Position numbers and translations under genes: made by a program | The notes under the pieces: generated by a model | What the model was told of the DNA's origin: nothing | Database searches by the model: none | The model's input: the letters and a program-made list of their open reading frames with translations, nothing else | From: Mucilaginibacter empetricola | Lineage (GTDB): Bacteria > Bacteroidota > Bacteroidia > Sphingobacteriales > Sphingobacteriaceae | Direction of reading: 5' to 3' | Length of the DNA: 64,000 nt | Assembly: GCF_024808665.1 (NCBI RefSeq) | Contig: NZ_JANUBZ010000007.1 | Location: forward strand, 62,001 to 126,000 | Shown: positions 1 through 8,988 of the stretch, in pieces | How the letters are laid out: the number at the start of each line of letters is the position of its first letter | How positions within the stretch are numbered: position 1 is the stretch's first letter

Positions 1-462
1 GAGTACGATATAAAATATTCTGCATCAGAACTAACAGCGTTTACTTTAAATAAAGTTCCTTTTAGAAGTTTATCCAGAAGAGTAGATGGTTCATTCCCAA
101 GTGTTATTAACCCAATCGCATTATGGGAAATAAAAGAGTATTATCACACCAAAACTTTCGGCAGCCGAGTAGCCGATGGCGTTTATGAAACTCAACTAGA
201 TGGTTTGGAGCTGAATGAAGTACGTAAGACGTTAGATAAAAACATTTATCATTATTTAATGATTGATTCCAAATTTACCTGGTGGAAATTGGGAAGATCG
301 TACTTGTGTAGAATTTTTGACATGATGCACATGGGTTTACTTACAGAAGCTATGTTTGGAAAAGAGGTTGTTGATCGAATTCCAATTATAACTAAAGATT
401 GGATACAAGATTACGAACGCTTAAAAGACTTTAGAGATTTCAATATAAACTATCCGCTTTAA
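1..462 (+). CDS. Restriction-endonuclease-like protein, C-terminal part (5' end outside window)
   Basis: The frame is open from the first base, so only the last 153 residues are visible. Within them P33 and an N-P-x3-WEIK segment give a D29, E43-x-K45 arrangement (counting from the window edge), which is the layout of the PD-(D/E)XK nuclease active site with the E-x-K on a predicted beta strand. The following part is rich in Trp, Tyr and Met and looks alpha-helical. I read it as a type II restriction enzyme or a related nuclease of a defence locus; the partner methyltransferase, if any, would lie to the left of the window. The codon use is AT-rich compared with the symporter gene that follows, which suits transferred DNA. 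The nuclease assignment rests on the motif only. Confidence 0.5.
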   Translation, partial: EYDIKYSASELTAFTLNKVPFRSLSRRVDGSFPSVINPIALWEIKEYYHTKTFGSRVADGVYETQLDGLELNEVRKTLDKNIYHYLMIDSKFTWWKLGRSYLCRIFDMMHMGLLTEAMFGKEVVDRIPIITKDWIQDYERLKDFRDFNINYPL

Positions 463-618
463 TCTCAACTTGTAAAAATTTAGTTGACAATTTCCTTTGT
501 CAGCTCTCGTTTACTTCGCGTATAACATTTTATCGCAATTATTTGCTAGTAGGTAAATAACCAAACTGTTTTGCCTTTTTTTTTACATCTTACCTGATTA
601 TTTGCATATTGCGACGAT

Positions 619-1989
619 ATGCCGGTGGAGAAGCTGCCTTTCAAAAAACAAATTTCATATGCCTGCGGGATGATAGGCTGGAGCATTATGACCAATATTA
701 TTATTGTGATGTTGCCTTATTTCTACCTGCCACCCCAGGGCTCGGGGTTAACTCCTTTTGTGCCGCAATTGCTGCTGTTTGGCGTGCTCAATATCATGTC
801 GGTTATTGCGGCTTCCGGGCGGTTGGTTGATGCGGTGTTTGATCCATTTATAGCCTCGTTGAGCGATAAAACCAATAATGCTAAAGGGCGTCGTATTCCT
901 TTTATGAAATGGGCCATTGTGCCCGCAGTTATTTTTTGCGGCCTAACTTTTTGCCCGCTTACCAGGGCCGAAAGCCTGCACAATGCCTTTTGGCTGGCGC
1001 TTACACTCATCCTTTTTTTTATGAGCGTTACTACTTATATTATCCCTTATAACGCCTTGCTGCCTGAGCTTACTGATACAGCAGCAGAGAAGGTAAAACT
1101 ATCATCTTTTCAACAGGTTGGTTTTGTAATAGGGATAATTATTGCCGCACTGGTAAACAATTATGCAGACCTGGTACAAAAATATTTCCATGTACCCAAC
1201 CGTGATGACGCGGTTCAGTACACCATTTGGGGACTATGTGCTTTTGCCGGGCTGGTGATGCTGGTACCTGTGATTGCTATTGACGAACGTAAATATGTAG
1301 TAAGTAAAAGTCCGTCGCATTTGCCGGTGTGGCAAGCGATTCGCAAAACCTTTAGTCAGCGGAATTTTAAATACTACCTCATTTCTGATTTTTCGTTTTA
1401 TATGGCTTTGAGCATTATCTCCAGCGGCCTATTGTTTTTTGTGACGGTATTACTCCATTTGCCCGAATCAATGGGTGGTTTATTGATGCTAACTATGGTA
1501 CTGGGGTCGTTGATCTTTTACCCGCTTATCAACTATTCTTCAAAAAAATATGGCAAAAAGCCATTGGTGCTATTATCCTTTGCCATTTTGAGCCTTATTT
1601 TTGCGATGATTTATTTTTTAGGCCGATTCCCTGTTTCGCCTAAAGTACAGGTTTACACCATGGTACTTTGTGCAGCATTTCCGCTTGCGGCATTGGGTAT
1701 ATTACCTAACGCCATATTAGCAGAAATTGCCGAAAAAGATGCTAACACCACCGGCGAAAACCGGGAAGGGATGTTTTTTGCAGTAAAATACTTGTTTGTA
1801 AAGTTGGGCCAAACGTTGGGCATTGCCCTGTTTGCATTCTTGACAGTTTATGGCAAAGATCCCGGGCACGACCTCGGACTTCGGCTTAACGGCATCTGCG
1901 GATTTGCACTTTGCCTTTTAGCATTCATTTTCTTTACCCGTTTCCGCGAGAAGAAACCGCGTTTGAAGAAAGTTTCCAGTTCACAGTAA
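619..1989 (+). CDS. MFS sugar:cation symporter, GPH (MelB/LacS) family
   Basis: The 456-residue product has about twelve hydrophobic segments and the marks of the glycoside-pentoside-hexuronide:cation symporters: the DAVFDPFIASLSD segment (D71, D75, D83) followed by GRRIPF in the first cytoplasmic loop, and IPYNALLPELT in the next conserved loop. These Asp residues bind the cation and sugar in MelB. The late cytoplasmic loop with ENREGMFFAVKYLF is also typical. It would import a glycoside or oligosaccharide with H+ or Na+ in the inner membrane. It stands alone, convergent with the lipid operon; the substrate cannot be read. A Bacteroidota-like TTATTTG lies just upstream. Family call is secure. 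Confidence 0.88.
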   Translation: MPVEKLPFKKQISYACGMIGWSIMTNIIIVMLPYFYLPPQGSGLTPFVPQLLLFGVLNIMSVIAASGRLVDAVFDPFIASLSDKTNNAKGRRIPFMKWAIVPAVIFCGLTFCPLTRAESLHNAFWLALTLILFFMSVTTYIIPYNALLPELTDTAAEKVKLSSFQQVGFVIGIIIAALVNNYADLVQKYFHVPNRDDAVQYTIWGLCAFAGLVMLVPVIAIDERKYVVSKSPSHLPVWQAIRKTFSQRNFKYYLISDFSFYMALSIISSGLLFFVTVLLHLPESMGGLLMLTMVLGSLIFYPLINYSSKKYGKKPLVLLSFAILSLIFAMIYFLGRFPVSPKVQVYTMVLCAAFPLAALGILPNAILAEIAEKDANTTGENREGMFFAVKYLFVKLGQTLGIALFAFLTVYGKDPGHDLGLRLNGICGFALCLLAFIFFTRFREKKPRLKKVSSSQ

Positions 1990-2003
1990 GCAGGTGGCTT
2001 TAG

Positions 2004-2107
2004 TCAGTTGGCAGTTTACAGTGGGCAGTTGGCAGGCATTTGATATTTGAATCGACTGCAAACTGAAAACCGCACACTTTTCCTGCAAACTCAAAACTGC
2101 AAACTGA
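2004..2107. repeat. Imperfect inverted repeat between convergent genes
   Basis: The arm at 2004-2018 (TCAGTTGGCAGTTTA) is nearly the reverse complement of AAAACTGCAAACTGA at 2093-2107, and CAGTTGGCAG recurs at 2025-2034. The stretch lies between the stop of the symporter and the stop of the first CFA-type gene. It could fold into a long stem and end transcription from both sides, but there is no clean T-tract, so I list it as a repeat. Confidence 0.5.
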
Positions 2108-3346
2108 TCACCGTGAAACGTTATTAGGTCTTGTATAAACCAGGTGCATTACGTTGATATTGCGCATTTCGAAAGCAGCTTCACAATAGCATAGGTAATA
2201 GTTCCACTTGCGAATGAAAGTGTCGTCAAATCCTAAAGTTTTTACTTTTGATAGATTGGCATTAAAGGCATCAAACCAAAGTTTTAATGTTTTGGCATAA
2301 TCCAGGCCGATGTCTTTTAAATCGACCATTGTCATGTCGCCGGTGCGGTTGATGGATTTATTGATGGCACCTACCGATGGCAGCAATGAACCGGGGAAAA
2401 TATGTTTCTGAATCCAATCTACTCCTTTTCGCAAACTATCAAACCTTGAATCGGGCGAGGTAATTACCTGTATGGCCAGAATGCCGTTTTTCTTTAACAG
2501 ATCATGGCATTTTTTGAAATATACATCCATAAAATTAAAACCTACGGCTTCCAGCATTTCTACCGAAACTATTTTATCATAAGTGCCTTCTAGCTCCCTG
2601 TAATCTTTTAACTCAATAGTTACCCTTTCGCTCAATCCTTCGGCTGCTACACGTTCAACGGCCAGTTTATGCTGTTCTTCGCTAATGGTTAGCGAGGTTA
2701 CCCTGCACCCGTAGGTTTTAGCCATATAAATAGCATTACCACCCCAGCCGCTGCCTATTTCCAGTACATGATCGCTTGGTTTTAAATTCAGCTGGCGGCA
2801 TAAACGATCATACTTGGCTATTTGTGCTTCCTGCAAGCTTAAACCATCTTTATAAAAATAAGCACTTGAATAAGTCATTGTTGGGTCCAAAAAGCTGGCG
2901 AAGAAATCATTGTTCAAATCATAATGCTCCGAAATATTTTTGCGCGATCCTTCAACCGTATTGGCCCGTTTAAAGTGTGAAAGCTTGTTGTATATCTTGA
3001 GCAGATTGAGCGAAAGCGTTTGCACATTGCTGCCCGATATACCGGGTGCATTATCAATATTTAACAGCACCCATTTAATTACATTGGTAATATTATCGGT
3101 ATCCCACAAACCATCTACATAAGCCTCGCCAAAACCAATATCGCCAAACAATATAATGCGTTCGTAAAACTCGCTGTTATTTACAGTGATGTTGGCTGAC
3201 ATACTTCCCTCGCCATTACCAATGGTAATTTGCTCACCATCGTGCAGGGTAAGGTACAACGAGCCCTTATCCATTTTCGACAGGAATTTTAAAACGATAT
3301 GCTGATAGAAACTTCGTTTTTTAGCAAGGGTGATTGTGGTAGCCAT
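2108..3346 (-). CDS. Cyclopropane-fatty-acyl-phospholipid synthase family methyltransferase (copy 1)
   Basis: The 412-residue protein matches the full-length CFA synthase layout: an N-terminal lipid-interaction domain (about residues 20-120), the HYDLNNDFF segment at 141-149, the signature DPTMTYSSAYF, and the SAM-binding loop LEIGSGWGG at 195-203. CFA synthases transfer a methylene from S-adenosylmethionine to the double bond of acyl chains in membrane phospholipids; relatives make methylated or methylene acyl chains instead. It is the last gene of the nine-gene operon and lies 84 nt after the DUF1365 gene. The exact product (cyclopropane or methyl branch) cannot be told from sequence alone. 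Length and motifs show no damage. Confidence 0.85.
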   Translation of the reverse strand: MATTITLAKKRSFYQHIVLKFLSKMDKGSLYLTLHDGEQITIGNGEGSMSANITVNNSEFYERIILFGDIGFGEAYVDGLWDTDNITNVIKWVLLNIDNAPGISGSNVQTLSLNLLKIYNKLSHFKRANTVEGSRKNISEHYDLNNDFFASFLDPTMTYSSAYFYKDGLSLQEAQIAKYDRLCRQLNLKPSDHVLEIGSGWGGNAIYMAKTYGCRVTSLTISEEQHKLAVERVAAEGLSERVTIELKDYRELEGTYDKIVSVEMLEAVGFNFMDVYFKKCHDLLKKNGILAIQVITSPDSRFDSLRKGVDWIQKHIFPGSLLPSVGAINKSINRTGDMTMVDLKDIGLDYAKTLKLWFDAFNANLSKVKTLGFDDTFIRKWNYYLCYCEAAFEMRNINVMHLVYTRPNNVSR

Positions 3347-3430
3347 AGGTATTATACTAATCTGTAGATGGTTGTTTAGTACTATGTACGTAGTTTAACT
3401 GGTTTAAGGTTTTAGTAAAGCCCAATTCAA

Positions 3431-4240
3431 TCAGCTATATGGCCGGTAAACCTCCCGTTGAAGCGCTAAATCATCATTCTTTTTGTGAAAAGGCAATTTT
3501 TTAAGCCACAATTTTAAGGCCTGCCAATGTATAAGGGCAATTACCTTTAAAGTTATTAAAGGAAAACTAAAAAAGTAAATTAACAGCGTTAAATCTTTCA
3601 GCTCCTTTTGTTTACCATTTAAGGTACTAATAAAAAACCGTTTACCCTCCTTGTCATAATCATCAATCTTAATCTGCAGTTTTTCGCCGGGGATGTGCAG
3701 ATCAAAATCGAAATTGGTATCCATCTCAATAAACGGCGATACATAAAAGTACTTCTCTGTATTGAGTTTGAACTGATCATTTTTCAAAGTATCTGCCCCT
3801 AAAAAATAGGGCTTCATTTCTAAAAATGTATTGCAAACTTCAACAATGGAACATACCGGCTTGTCCTGGTCATCATAGCAATAATAAAACGATACGGGGT
3901 TAAACTGATAGCCCATGGTACATAAATTGGTAAGTACCATAATGCGCCCTGTGCCGATATCAACTCCATTAATTTTCAGATAATCTGTAATATGCTGCCT
4001 GATGTTTTTTGAAGTATCCGGATTTTCTTTTGGTAATTGCAGATGATCTTTATCCCTAAAGTTAAACAGGTTAAAGCGGTTACGACTCATGAATTTCAGG
4101 CGTTTTGAAAGACCATCAATTTCATCCAGATCCAGGTAAAACATGAAGATATTGTAATGGAACGAATGCACTTTTGGCGCAAGCCGGTGATGCATTACCT
4201 TAGCTTTATACAAACAGGAATTGACAGGGGTATTCGCCAT
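3431..4240 (-). CDS. DUF1365 family protein
   Basis: The 269-residue product starts MANTPVNSCLYKAKVMHHRL and carries the family marks HSFHYNIFMFYLDLDE, a strongly conserved NPVSFYYCYD segment and VCNTFLEMKPYF. DUF1365 proteins have no proven reaction. They are regularly found next to a CFA-type methyltransferase and an FAD amine-oxidase-like protein, including in ChrR/sigma-E-controlled sets of Proteobacteria, so a role in the same lipid modification is a fair inference. Here it sits exactly between those two partners, 15 nt after the FAD gene. A hydrophobic stretch near residue 225 suggests membrane contact. Confidence 0.85.
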   Translation of the reverse strand: MANTPVNSCLYKAKVMHHRLAPKVHSFHYNIFMFYLDLDEIDGLSKRLKFMSRNRFNLFNFRDKDHLQLPKENPDTSKNIRQHITDYLKINGVDIGTGRIMVLTNLCTMGYQFNPVSFYYCYDDQDKPVCSIVEVCNTFLEMKPYFLGADTLKNDQFKLNTEKYFYVSPFIEMDTNFDFDLHIPGEKLQIKIDDYDKEGKRFFISTLNGKQKELKDLTLLIYFFSFPLITLKVIALIHWQALKLWLKKLPFHKKNDDLALQREVYRPYS

Positions 4241-4255
4241 ATATGAATATACGGA

Positions 4256-5542
4256 TTAATTTTCCGGTTGGATCAAAACATCATCATAAACCGGCTTACC
4301 CAACAATTGCGAACAAAGGTTTACCGCACTGGCAAAAGCATCCTCGTGAAAACCATATTTAAAATAGCTGCCGCAGAAATATACAGGGCCGGTTTCATTT
4401 AATTTGTGCAGTTCGGCCTGCGCATTGATAGCTGGTACGTCAAACAGGGGGTGCTCGTAATCAAGCTCCTTAATTATTTTACTTTCATCAAGCCCCTCGT
4501 GCGGATTAATAGAAACAAAGTAGTCCTTTTTGTCTGATACCTGCTGCAATGCGTTCATCCAATAAATAGTAGTTGGCGTTAATTTGCCATCTTCCATTTT
4601 TATGCTGTAATTCCAGCTGCTCCAGGCCAGTTTGGCTTTAGGCATAATGCTTTTATCTGTATGCAAAACAGCCTTGTTATACTGGTATTTAAATTTCGAT
4701 AACAGCCTTTTTTCGTCGATGGTGGCATCAAACAGCATGGTTAACGCCTGATCGCCGTGGGAAGCGATAATTACCCGATCGAAAGTCTCTTGTGTGCCGT
4801 CAGACGCATAAACAATAGCCTTTCCGTTTTCACGGACCACCTTAACTGCTTTACGGTTGATGTGAATGCGGTCTTTAAATGGTTTAATCAATATTTCTCG
4901 ATACGACTGACTTCCATTATCTAATGTATACCACTGGTGCTGGGTATCCAACCCCAAAAAGCCATGATTTAAAAAGAAGCGTATTAACGTTACCGCTGGG
5001 AAATCGAGCATCTGTTCCATCGGTGTTGACCATACTGCCGAGCTCATGGGCACCAGGTATTTCCAAAGCATCTCTTCACCAAAACCAAACTCATGGATGT
5101 ATTGCCCTATCGAATAATTAGCATATTTAGGGTCATCCAATATCTTCACGCTTTCTTTATTAAAACGGCCTATCTGGTACAGCATTTTAATATATTTCGG
5201 ACTGAAGATATTTTTGCGCTGGGCAAAAAGATGATTAACGCTCGATCCGCTATACTCCAAATCGCTGGGCAGATGCTGCACGCTGAATGACATATCCGTT
5301 TTTTTTACGGGCGCCTTTATTTCAGCAAATAGCTTACACAAATTAGGATACGTTTTATAGTTAAACACCATAAAGCCCGTATCAACATATACCCGTTTAC
5401 CGTCTTCATCAACCGTTACCGTATTGGTATGGCCGCCCACGTAATCATTCTGCTCGTAAATGGTTAAATCGGTATGTTTCTGCAAAAAATGAGCACAACC
5501 CATCCCGGCAATTCCTGTTCCTATAATGGCTGTTTTATGCAT
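4256..5542 (-). CDS. FAD-dependent amine-oxidase-like oxidoreductase
   Basis: The 428-residue protein begins with a Rossmann dinucleotide motif, GTGIAG at residues 8-13, followed by the acidic end of the second strand (YEQN) and YVGGHTNTV, the usual flavin amine oxidase/protoporphyrinogen-oxidase-like start. The C-terminal FAD loop GPVYFCGSYF is also present. Members of this branch that accompany CFA-type enzymes and DUF1365 are thought to oxidise or desaturate acyl chains. Its start codon overlaps the stop of the alpha/beta hydrolase by one base, so the two are translationally coupled. Substrate is not known; polyamine oxidation is unlikely given the setting. Confidence 0.82.
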   Translation of the reverse strand: MHKTAIIGTGIAGMGCAHFLQKHTDLTIYEQNDYVGGHTNTVTVDEDGKRVYVDTGFMVFNYKTYPNLCKLFAEIKAPVKKTDMSFSVQHLPSDLEYSGSSVNHLFAQRKNIFSPKYIKMLYQIGRFNKESVKILDDPKYANYSIGQYIHEFGFGEEMLWKYLVPMSSAVWSTPMEQMLDFPAVTLIRFFLNHGFLGLDTQHQWYTLDNGSQSYREILIKPFKDRIHINRKAVKVVRENGKAIVYASDGTQETFDRVIIASHGDQALTMLFDATIDEKRLLSKFKYQYNKAVLHTDKSIMPKAKLAWSSWNYSIKMEDGKLTPTTIYWMNALQQVSDKKDYFVSINPHEGLDESKIIKELDYEHPLFDVPAINAQAELHKLNETGPVYFCGSYFKYGFHEDAFASAVNLCSQLLGKPVYDDVLIQPEN

Positions 5543-6663
5543 TATTTTTGTGTGATGGTATGTAAAAATGTTTCCACGGCATAGGTAGACAGTTGTCCGC
5601 CGGGGCCATTTAAATTGTAGTCGAATCCGTGCGTGGCCCAGGGCAGTTTCAGCCAGTAATGTTTTATATCGTTTTGCTGTAGCTTTAAGTTAAGGCGACG
5701 ACTATGCTCGCGTGATACCAGTACATCATTCTCGCCATGGATGATGAGTGTAGGTACTGATTTATTGCTCACAAACTCCAGCGGCGAACAAGCCACATAT
5801 TTTTGCGGCACTTTAAAGTAGGAACCACCAATATAATCCTCCATCACCTTTCTTGAATCCATAATCAGGGGGTTTGATTTGATGGAGTAACCCCAAACCA
5901 TATCGGCAGGGCCATAAAAATCAATAACACCTTTAAGTCTGGGTTCGTGAAGCGTATAGGCGGCCAGTAAAGCAATTTGCGCCCCGGCAGAGCGGCCCAG
6001 TAAAACATATTCGTTTGTGTCAATATTCAGCTCATCTGCATGCTTATCCAGATAGGTAATAGCCGCCTGTATGTCTTCAACCGGCGCCGGGGTTTGGTAT
6101 TTGGGTGCCATGCGATAATTAATGGCCGCTACATTGTACCCCTTTTCCGCCAGGTAAGTATTTAGCTCTGGTAATTGCTGACTATCGCCCCCGGCCCATG
6201 AGCCACCATGGACTACAATAACGCATGGTTTTTTGCCGCCGGTTTTAGATGGATAGAAATCAAGCTTCAACGAAGTATCTTTATATTGAACGTATTGAAG
6301 CGTTTGATAACTGGAATTTTTCGCTTTTTCAAACAGCTTTGAAAAACTGAAGGGCACGTCATCATTGTTTTGTTTACTATCAAACGCCAAAGCCATATCC
6401 GCCTTAATATCCTTAGCTACCCAATATGCCCGCACAATTGGCGAAAGAAATATGATGATGGTCAACACGCCTAAAATGGTTCCCTGCACCTGGTATTTAT
6501 GTGCCCAAAAGCCGGTTAGCGTTAGCAAGGTTGCAATGCCGGCAAATATTAAAGGCATTTCGGTAACGCCAATAGCCAGCAACCAAAAATGATAGGATGG
6601 CGCTTTGAAAAAGTTAAGCAATGCAATCACGAAAAAAACAAGGATAAAGTAAAAGCGGATCAT
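5542..6663 (-). CDS. Membrane-anchored alpha/beta hydrolase (BD-FAE/HSL-like)
   Basis: The 373-residue protein has three or four hydrophobic segments in its first 100 residues, then a cytosolic or periplasmic alpha/beta hydrolase domain. Visible catalytic features are the oxyanion motif HGGSWAGGD, the nucleophile elbow GRSAGAQ, the acid in IIHGENDVLV and the histidine in WATHGFD. This is the esterase/lipase branch with an HGG(S/G)W box. Its place in the lipid operon, coupled to the FAD protein gene, suggests that it acts on an ester-linked acyl chain, for example releasing or moving a modified fatty acid. The membrane-domain fusion is less common for this family. Confidence 0.8.
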   Translation of the reverse strand: MIRFYFILVFFVIALLNFFKAPSYHFWLLAIGVTEMPLIFAGIATLLTLTGFWAHKYQVQGTILGVLTIIIFLSPIVRAYWVAKDIKADMALAFDSKQNNDDVPFSFSKLFEKAKNSSYQTLQYVQYKDTSLKLDFYPSKTGGKKPCVIVVHGGSWAGGDSQQLPELNTYLAEKGYNVAAINYRMAPKYQTPAPVEDIQAAITYLDKHADELNIDTNEYVLLGRSAGAQIALLAAYTLHEPRLKGVIDFYGPADMVWGYSIKSNPLIMDSRKVMEDYIGGSYFKVPQKYVACSPLEFVSNKSVPTLIIHGENDVLVSREHSRRLNLKLQQNDIKHYWLKLPWATHGFDYNLNGPGGQLSTYAVETFLHTITQK

Positions 6664-6708
6664 AAAATGTTTTTGTTAAAAAATTGCAACGCCCGGCAAA
6701 CGCCACTA

Positions 6709-7743
6709 TTATCTTTCAGTTTTTTGAAACAAATAATGACTAACAATCCATTCGTTGCCGTTATTGTAGTTCCACAATTCGGCGCAGGCCATATAAAAAA
6801 CGCGCCAGTAGGCCCACCACTTTAACGCCTCCTTTTTACCATAAGTTTCTTCAAAAAGGGGTATTATTTCTGCTTTGTGACTATCCATGTTTTTCAGCCA
6901 TTCTTCGGCCGTTTTGCCATAGTGGGTGCCGTTAACATGCCAGTGCTTTTTTACCACTAAATCTTCGTTAAAATAAAACATCAGGTCGTCGCTTGGCATA
7001 ATACCGCCGGTAAAAAAGTACTTGCTCATCCAGTCGGTATCATCAATCACTTCAAACAAATAAGCATACTCTTTATGGGTGAAAATGTGAATGAACAACT
7101 TGCCATCGTCTTTTAAAAACGAAGCTACCTTTTTAAGCAACAGCGTATAGTTACGCATGTGCTCAAACATTTCTACAGATACCACACGGTCAAACTTGTA
7201 ATTAACGTCAAAAGTGTTCATATCGGCAGTAATAACCCTCAGATTTTTTATTCCGCGGTTCTTTGCCGTCATATCAATAAACATTTTTTGCGTGCGCGAG
7301 TTGGAAACCACGGTAAAAGCACTTTTCGGATATCGTGCAGCCATATATAACGACAACGATCCCCAACCGCATCCCAACTCCAAAACATCCTGACCGTTTG
7401 TAAGGCCGGCTCTTTCGCAGGTTAATTCCAGCATATCGTCTTCGGCGGTATCCAGATCGGTAACCCCATCCTTAAAATAACAGCCCGAATATTTAAGATT
7501 TTTGCCCAGGCAATACTGATAAAATTGGGTGGGGACTTCGTAATGCTGCTGATTAGCATCGACAGTATTAACCGCTATGGGCGATGTTTTTAACTGGCCA
7601 ATTAACGACATTAAATGCGCCTGTTGTTTTTCAACATTGCCTTTATTTTCGTCGTCAAGCCGTTGTTTTAATAATTTGCGTATCCCTTTTCGCAGTAAAA
7701 AATCCGGGACCTTATTTTGTTCAATTAGTTTGTCGTACCACAT
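6709..7743 (-). CDS. CFA-type SAM-dependent methyltransferase (copy 2, shorter)
   Basis: The 344-residue protein shares the CFA signature pieces QQHYEVPTQFY (65-75), KYSGCYF and the SAM loop LELGCGWGSLSLYMA (121-135), but its N-terminal part is short and helical rather than the lipid-interaction domain of true CFA synthases. This form is the one related to coclaurine N-methyltransferase-like proteins of plants and animals. It is therefore not simply a duplicate of the enzyme at 2108-3346; the two probably act on different substrates or at different steps. It starts a block of five genes after a 117-nt gap holding a stem-loop. Methyl acceptor unknown. Confidence 0.8.
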   Translation of the reverse strand: MWYDKLIEQNKVPDFLLRKGIRKLLKQRLDDENKGNVEKQQAHLMSLIGQLKTSPIAVNTVDANQQHYEVPTQFYQYCLGKNLKYSGCYFKDGVTDLDTAEDDMLELTCERAGLTNGQDVLELGCGWGSLSLYMAARYPKSAFTVVSNSRTQKMFIDMTAKNRGIKNLRVITADMNTFDVNYKFDRVVSVEMFEHMRNYTLLLKKVASFLKDDGKLFIHIFTHKEYAYLFEVIDDTDWMSKYFFTGGIMPSDDLMFYFNEDLVVKKHWHVNGTHYGKTAEEWLKNMDSHKAEIIPLFEETYGKKEALKWWAYWRVFYMACAELWNYNNGNEWIVSHYLFQKTER

Positions 7744-7836
7744 TTGCGCAGGTTTGGGTTTAGGGTTTGTTAATCAATTGTTTTCAAAGAAGCTACGTTT
7801 TTGCCTTCGCGTTGGATTTTGAAAACACACATTTTT

Positions 7837-7851
7837 AGAGCTTCTAGCTCT
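7837..7851. other. Short stem-loop in the only sizeable gap of the lipid operon
   Basis: AGAGCT-TCT-AGCTCT forms a 6-bp hairpin between the DUF1295 gene and the second CFA-type gene. On the plus strand it is followed by seven T, so it would be a terminator for plus-strand transcripts; on the minus strand, in the direction of the operon, it is followed by A. It may trim or stabilise the operon mRNA, or protect it from antisense reading. Confidence 0.4.
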
Positions 7852-7860
7852 TTTTTTATT

Positions 7861-8655
7861 TTAACTCCTTTTAAACCAGGGAATAAAAACACTTGTTTTT
7901 TGCTGATAAAGTTTAAATGCCTCCCCTTTTGAACGCAGCGATTGCGCTTCGGTAGCCGGTATGCCGGTAACTTTCAACAATAAGTATAAAATAATGGCGG
8001 GGCTGATAATGGCGAGGAAACCATAAGGCGATCCTAAGGCAAATACGAAGTACGAAACCCACATCAACCACTCAAAAAAATAATTGGGGTGCCTGGAGTA
8101 GCCCCAAAGCCCCTTATCGCATACCTTACCTTTATTATTGGCATCTTTTTTAAACGCGGCCAGTTGTGCATCAGCAATGGCCTCGCCCAAAACACTTATC
8201 AGCCACAAGCCCGCGCCTGCATATTCAAAAGGCGAAAGCACATTATTGGTATTTAATGTGATGATAAAAAATGGAGCGGCAAGCAATACGTTTGATATGG
8301 CCTGAAACTGAAAAAAGAAAAAGAATTTCCGTTCGGCATTTGGTTCCCATTCTTTGCGTAATTGCTGGTAGCGACCCTCTTCTTCGCCCAAATGTTTAAC
8401 AATGCGGATGGCCAGGTGTGTACCTAAACGGCAGCCCGCTATAATTACCATAGCGCAAATAAGCAGTTTGCGGGTTTCAAAACCGGGTGCCAACAATAAC
8501 AGGATAATTGCGATTACCGGAAAATTGTACGACCAGAAAATATCAACCACCCCGGCGTTTTTTATTTTATGTGCCCAAAGCCACACTAAAACCATTATGC
8601 CGCAGCAGGCAATTAAACAATATATTATTAAGCCGATAACTGAGTGATTATCCAT
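7861..8655 (-). CDS. DUF1295 family membrane protein (steroid 5-alpha-reductase/isoprenylcysteine methyltransferase-like)
   Basis: The 264-residue product has about seven membrane segments and the family end motif GYSRHPNYFFEWLMW, where the RHPNY part forms the cofactor site in related 5-alpha-reductases (NADPH) and ICMT-type methyltransferases (SAM). DUF1295 proteins are often neighbours of CFA-type enzymes. A reductase acting on an unsaturated or methylene acyl chain would complete the methyl-branch chemistry suggested by the operon, but that is inference. The start overlaps the end of the DUF1475 gene by 8 nt, so both are translated together. Confidence 0.82.
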   Translation of the reverse strand: MDNHSVIGLIIYCLIACCGIMVLVWLWAHKIKNAGVVDIFWSYNFPVIAIILLLLAPGFETRKLLICAMVIIAGCRLGTHLAIRIVKHLGEEEGRYQQLRKEWEPNAERKFFFFFQFQAISNVLLAAPFFIITLNTNNVLSPFEYAGAGLWLISVLGEAIADAQLAAFKKDANNKGKVCDKGLWGYSRHPNYFFEWLMWVSYFVFALGSPYGFLAIISPAIILYLLLKVTGIPATEAQSLRSKGEAFKLYQQKTSVFIPWFKRS

Positions 8656-8983
8656 TTTGTTTACTAAAAAGTTCTTTTAAACCCTCGCCTGGTTTCAGGC
8701 GAAAAAGCTGTATCAGCACATAGGCACAACTGGCTATGCTTCCTAAAGTTACCAATAAAACGAGCCAAACAATTTTCAGGATGATACTTTTTTCTTTATA
8801 ACAAATCCAAAAAAAGATGACAACCACATTGGCATAAAAATCCCACAGGGTGGCGCGCATCCAGGGGATAGCACCCAGGAAATTCCACTCCTTAAAAAGA
8901 TTACTGTTAATACTGGTACTAATTACCACGCAGCACATCCAAATAAAAAGAAGAATGAAAAATACTTTAAGGGCTTTGATCAT
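8648..8983 (-). CDS. DUF1475 family small membrane protein
   Basis: The 111-residue protein has three predicted membrane segments and the recognisable NFLGAIPWMRATLWDFYANV part. I recognise it as DUF1475, a small family of bacteria and plants without an assigned function. It lies 5 nt after the desaturase gene and overlaps the DUF1295 gene, so it is probably a subunit or partner of one of these membrane enzymes. No catalytic residue is apparent. Confidence 0.7.
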   Translation of the reverse strand: MIKALKVFFILLFIWMCCVVISTSINSNLFKEWNFLGAIPWMRATLWDFYANVVVIFFWICYKEKSIILKIVWLVLLVTLGSIASCAYVLIQLFRLKPGEGLKELFSKQNG

Positions 8984-8988
8984 AAGGT

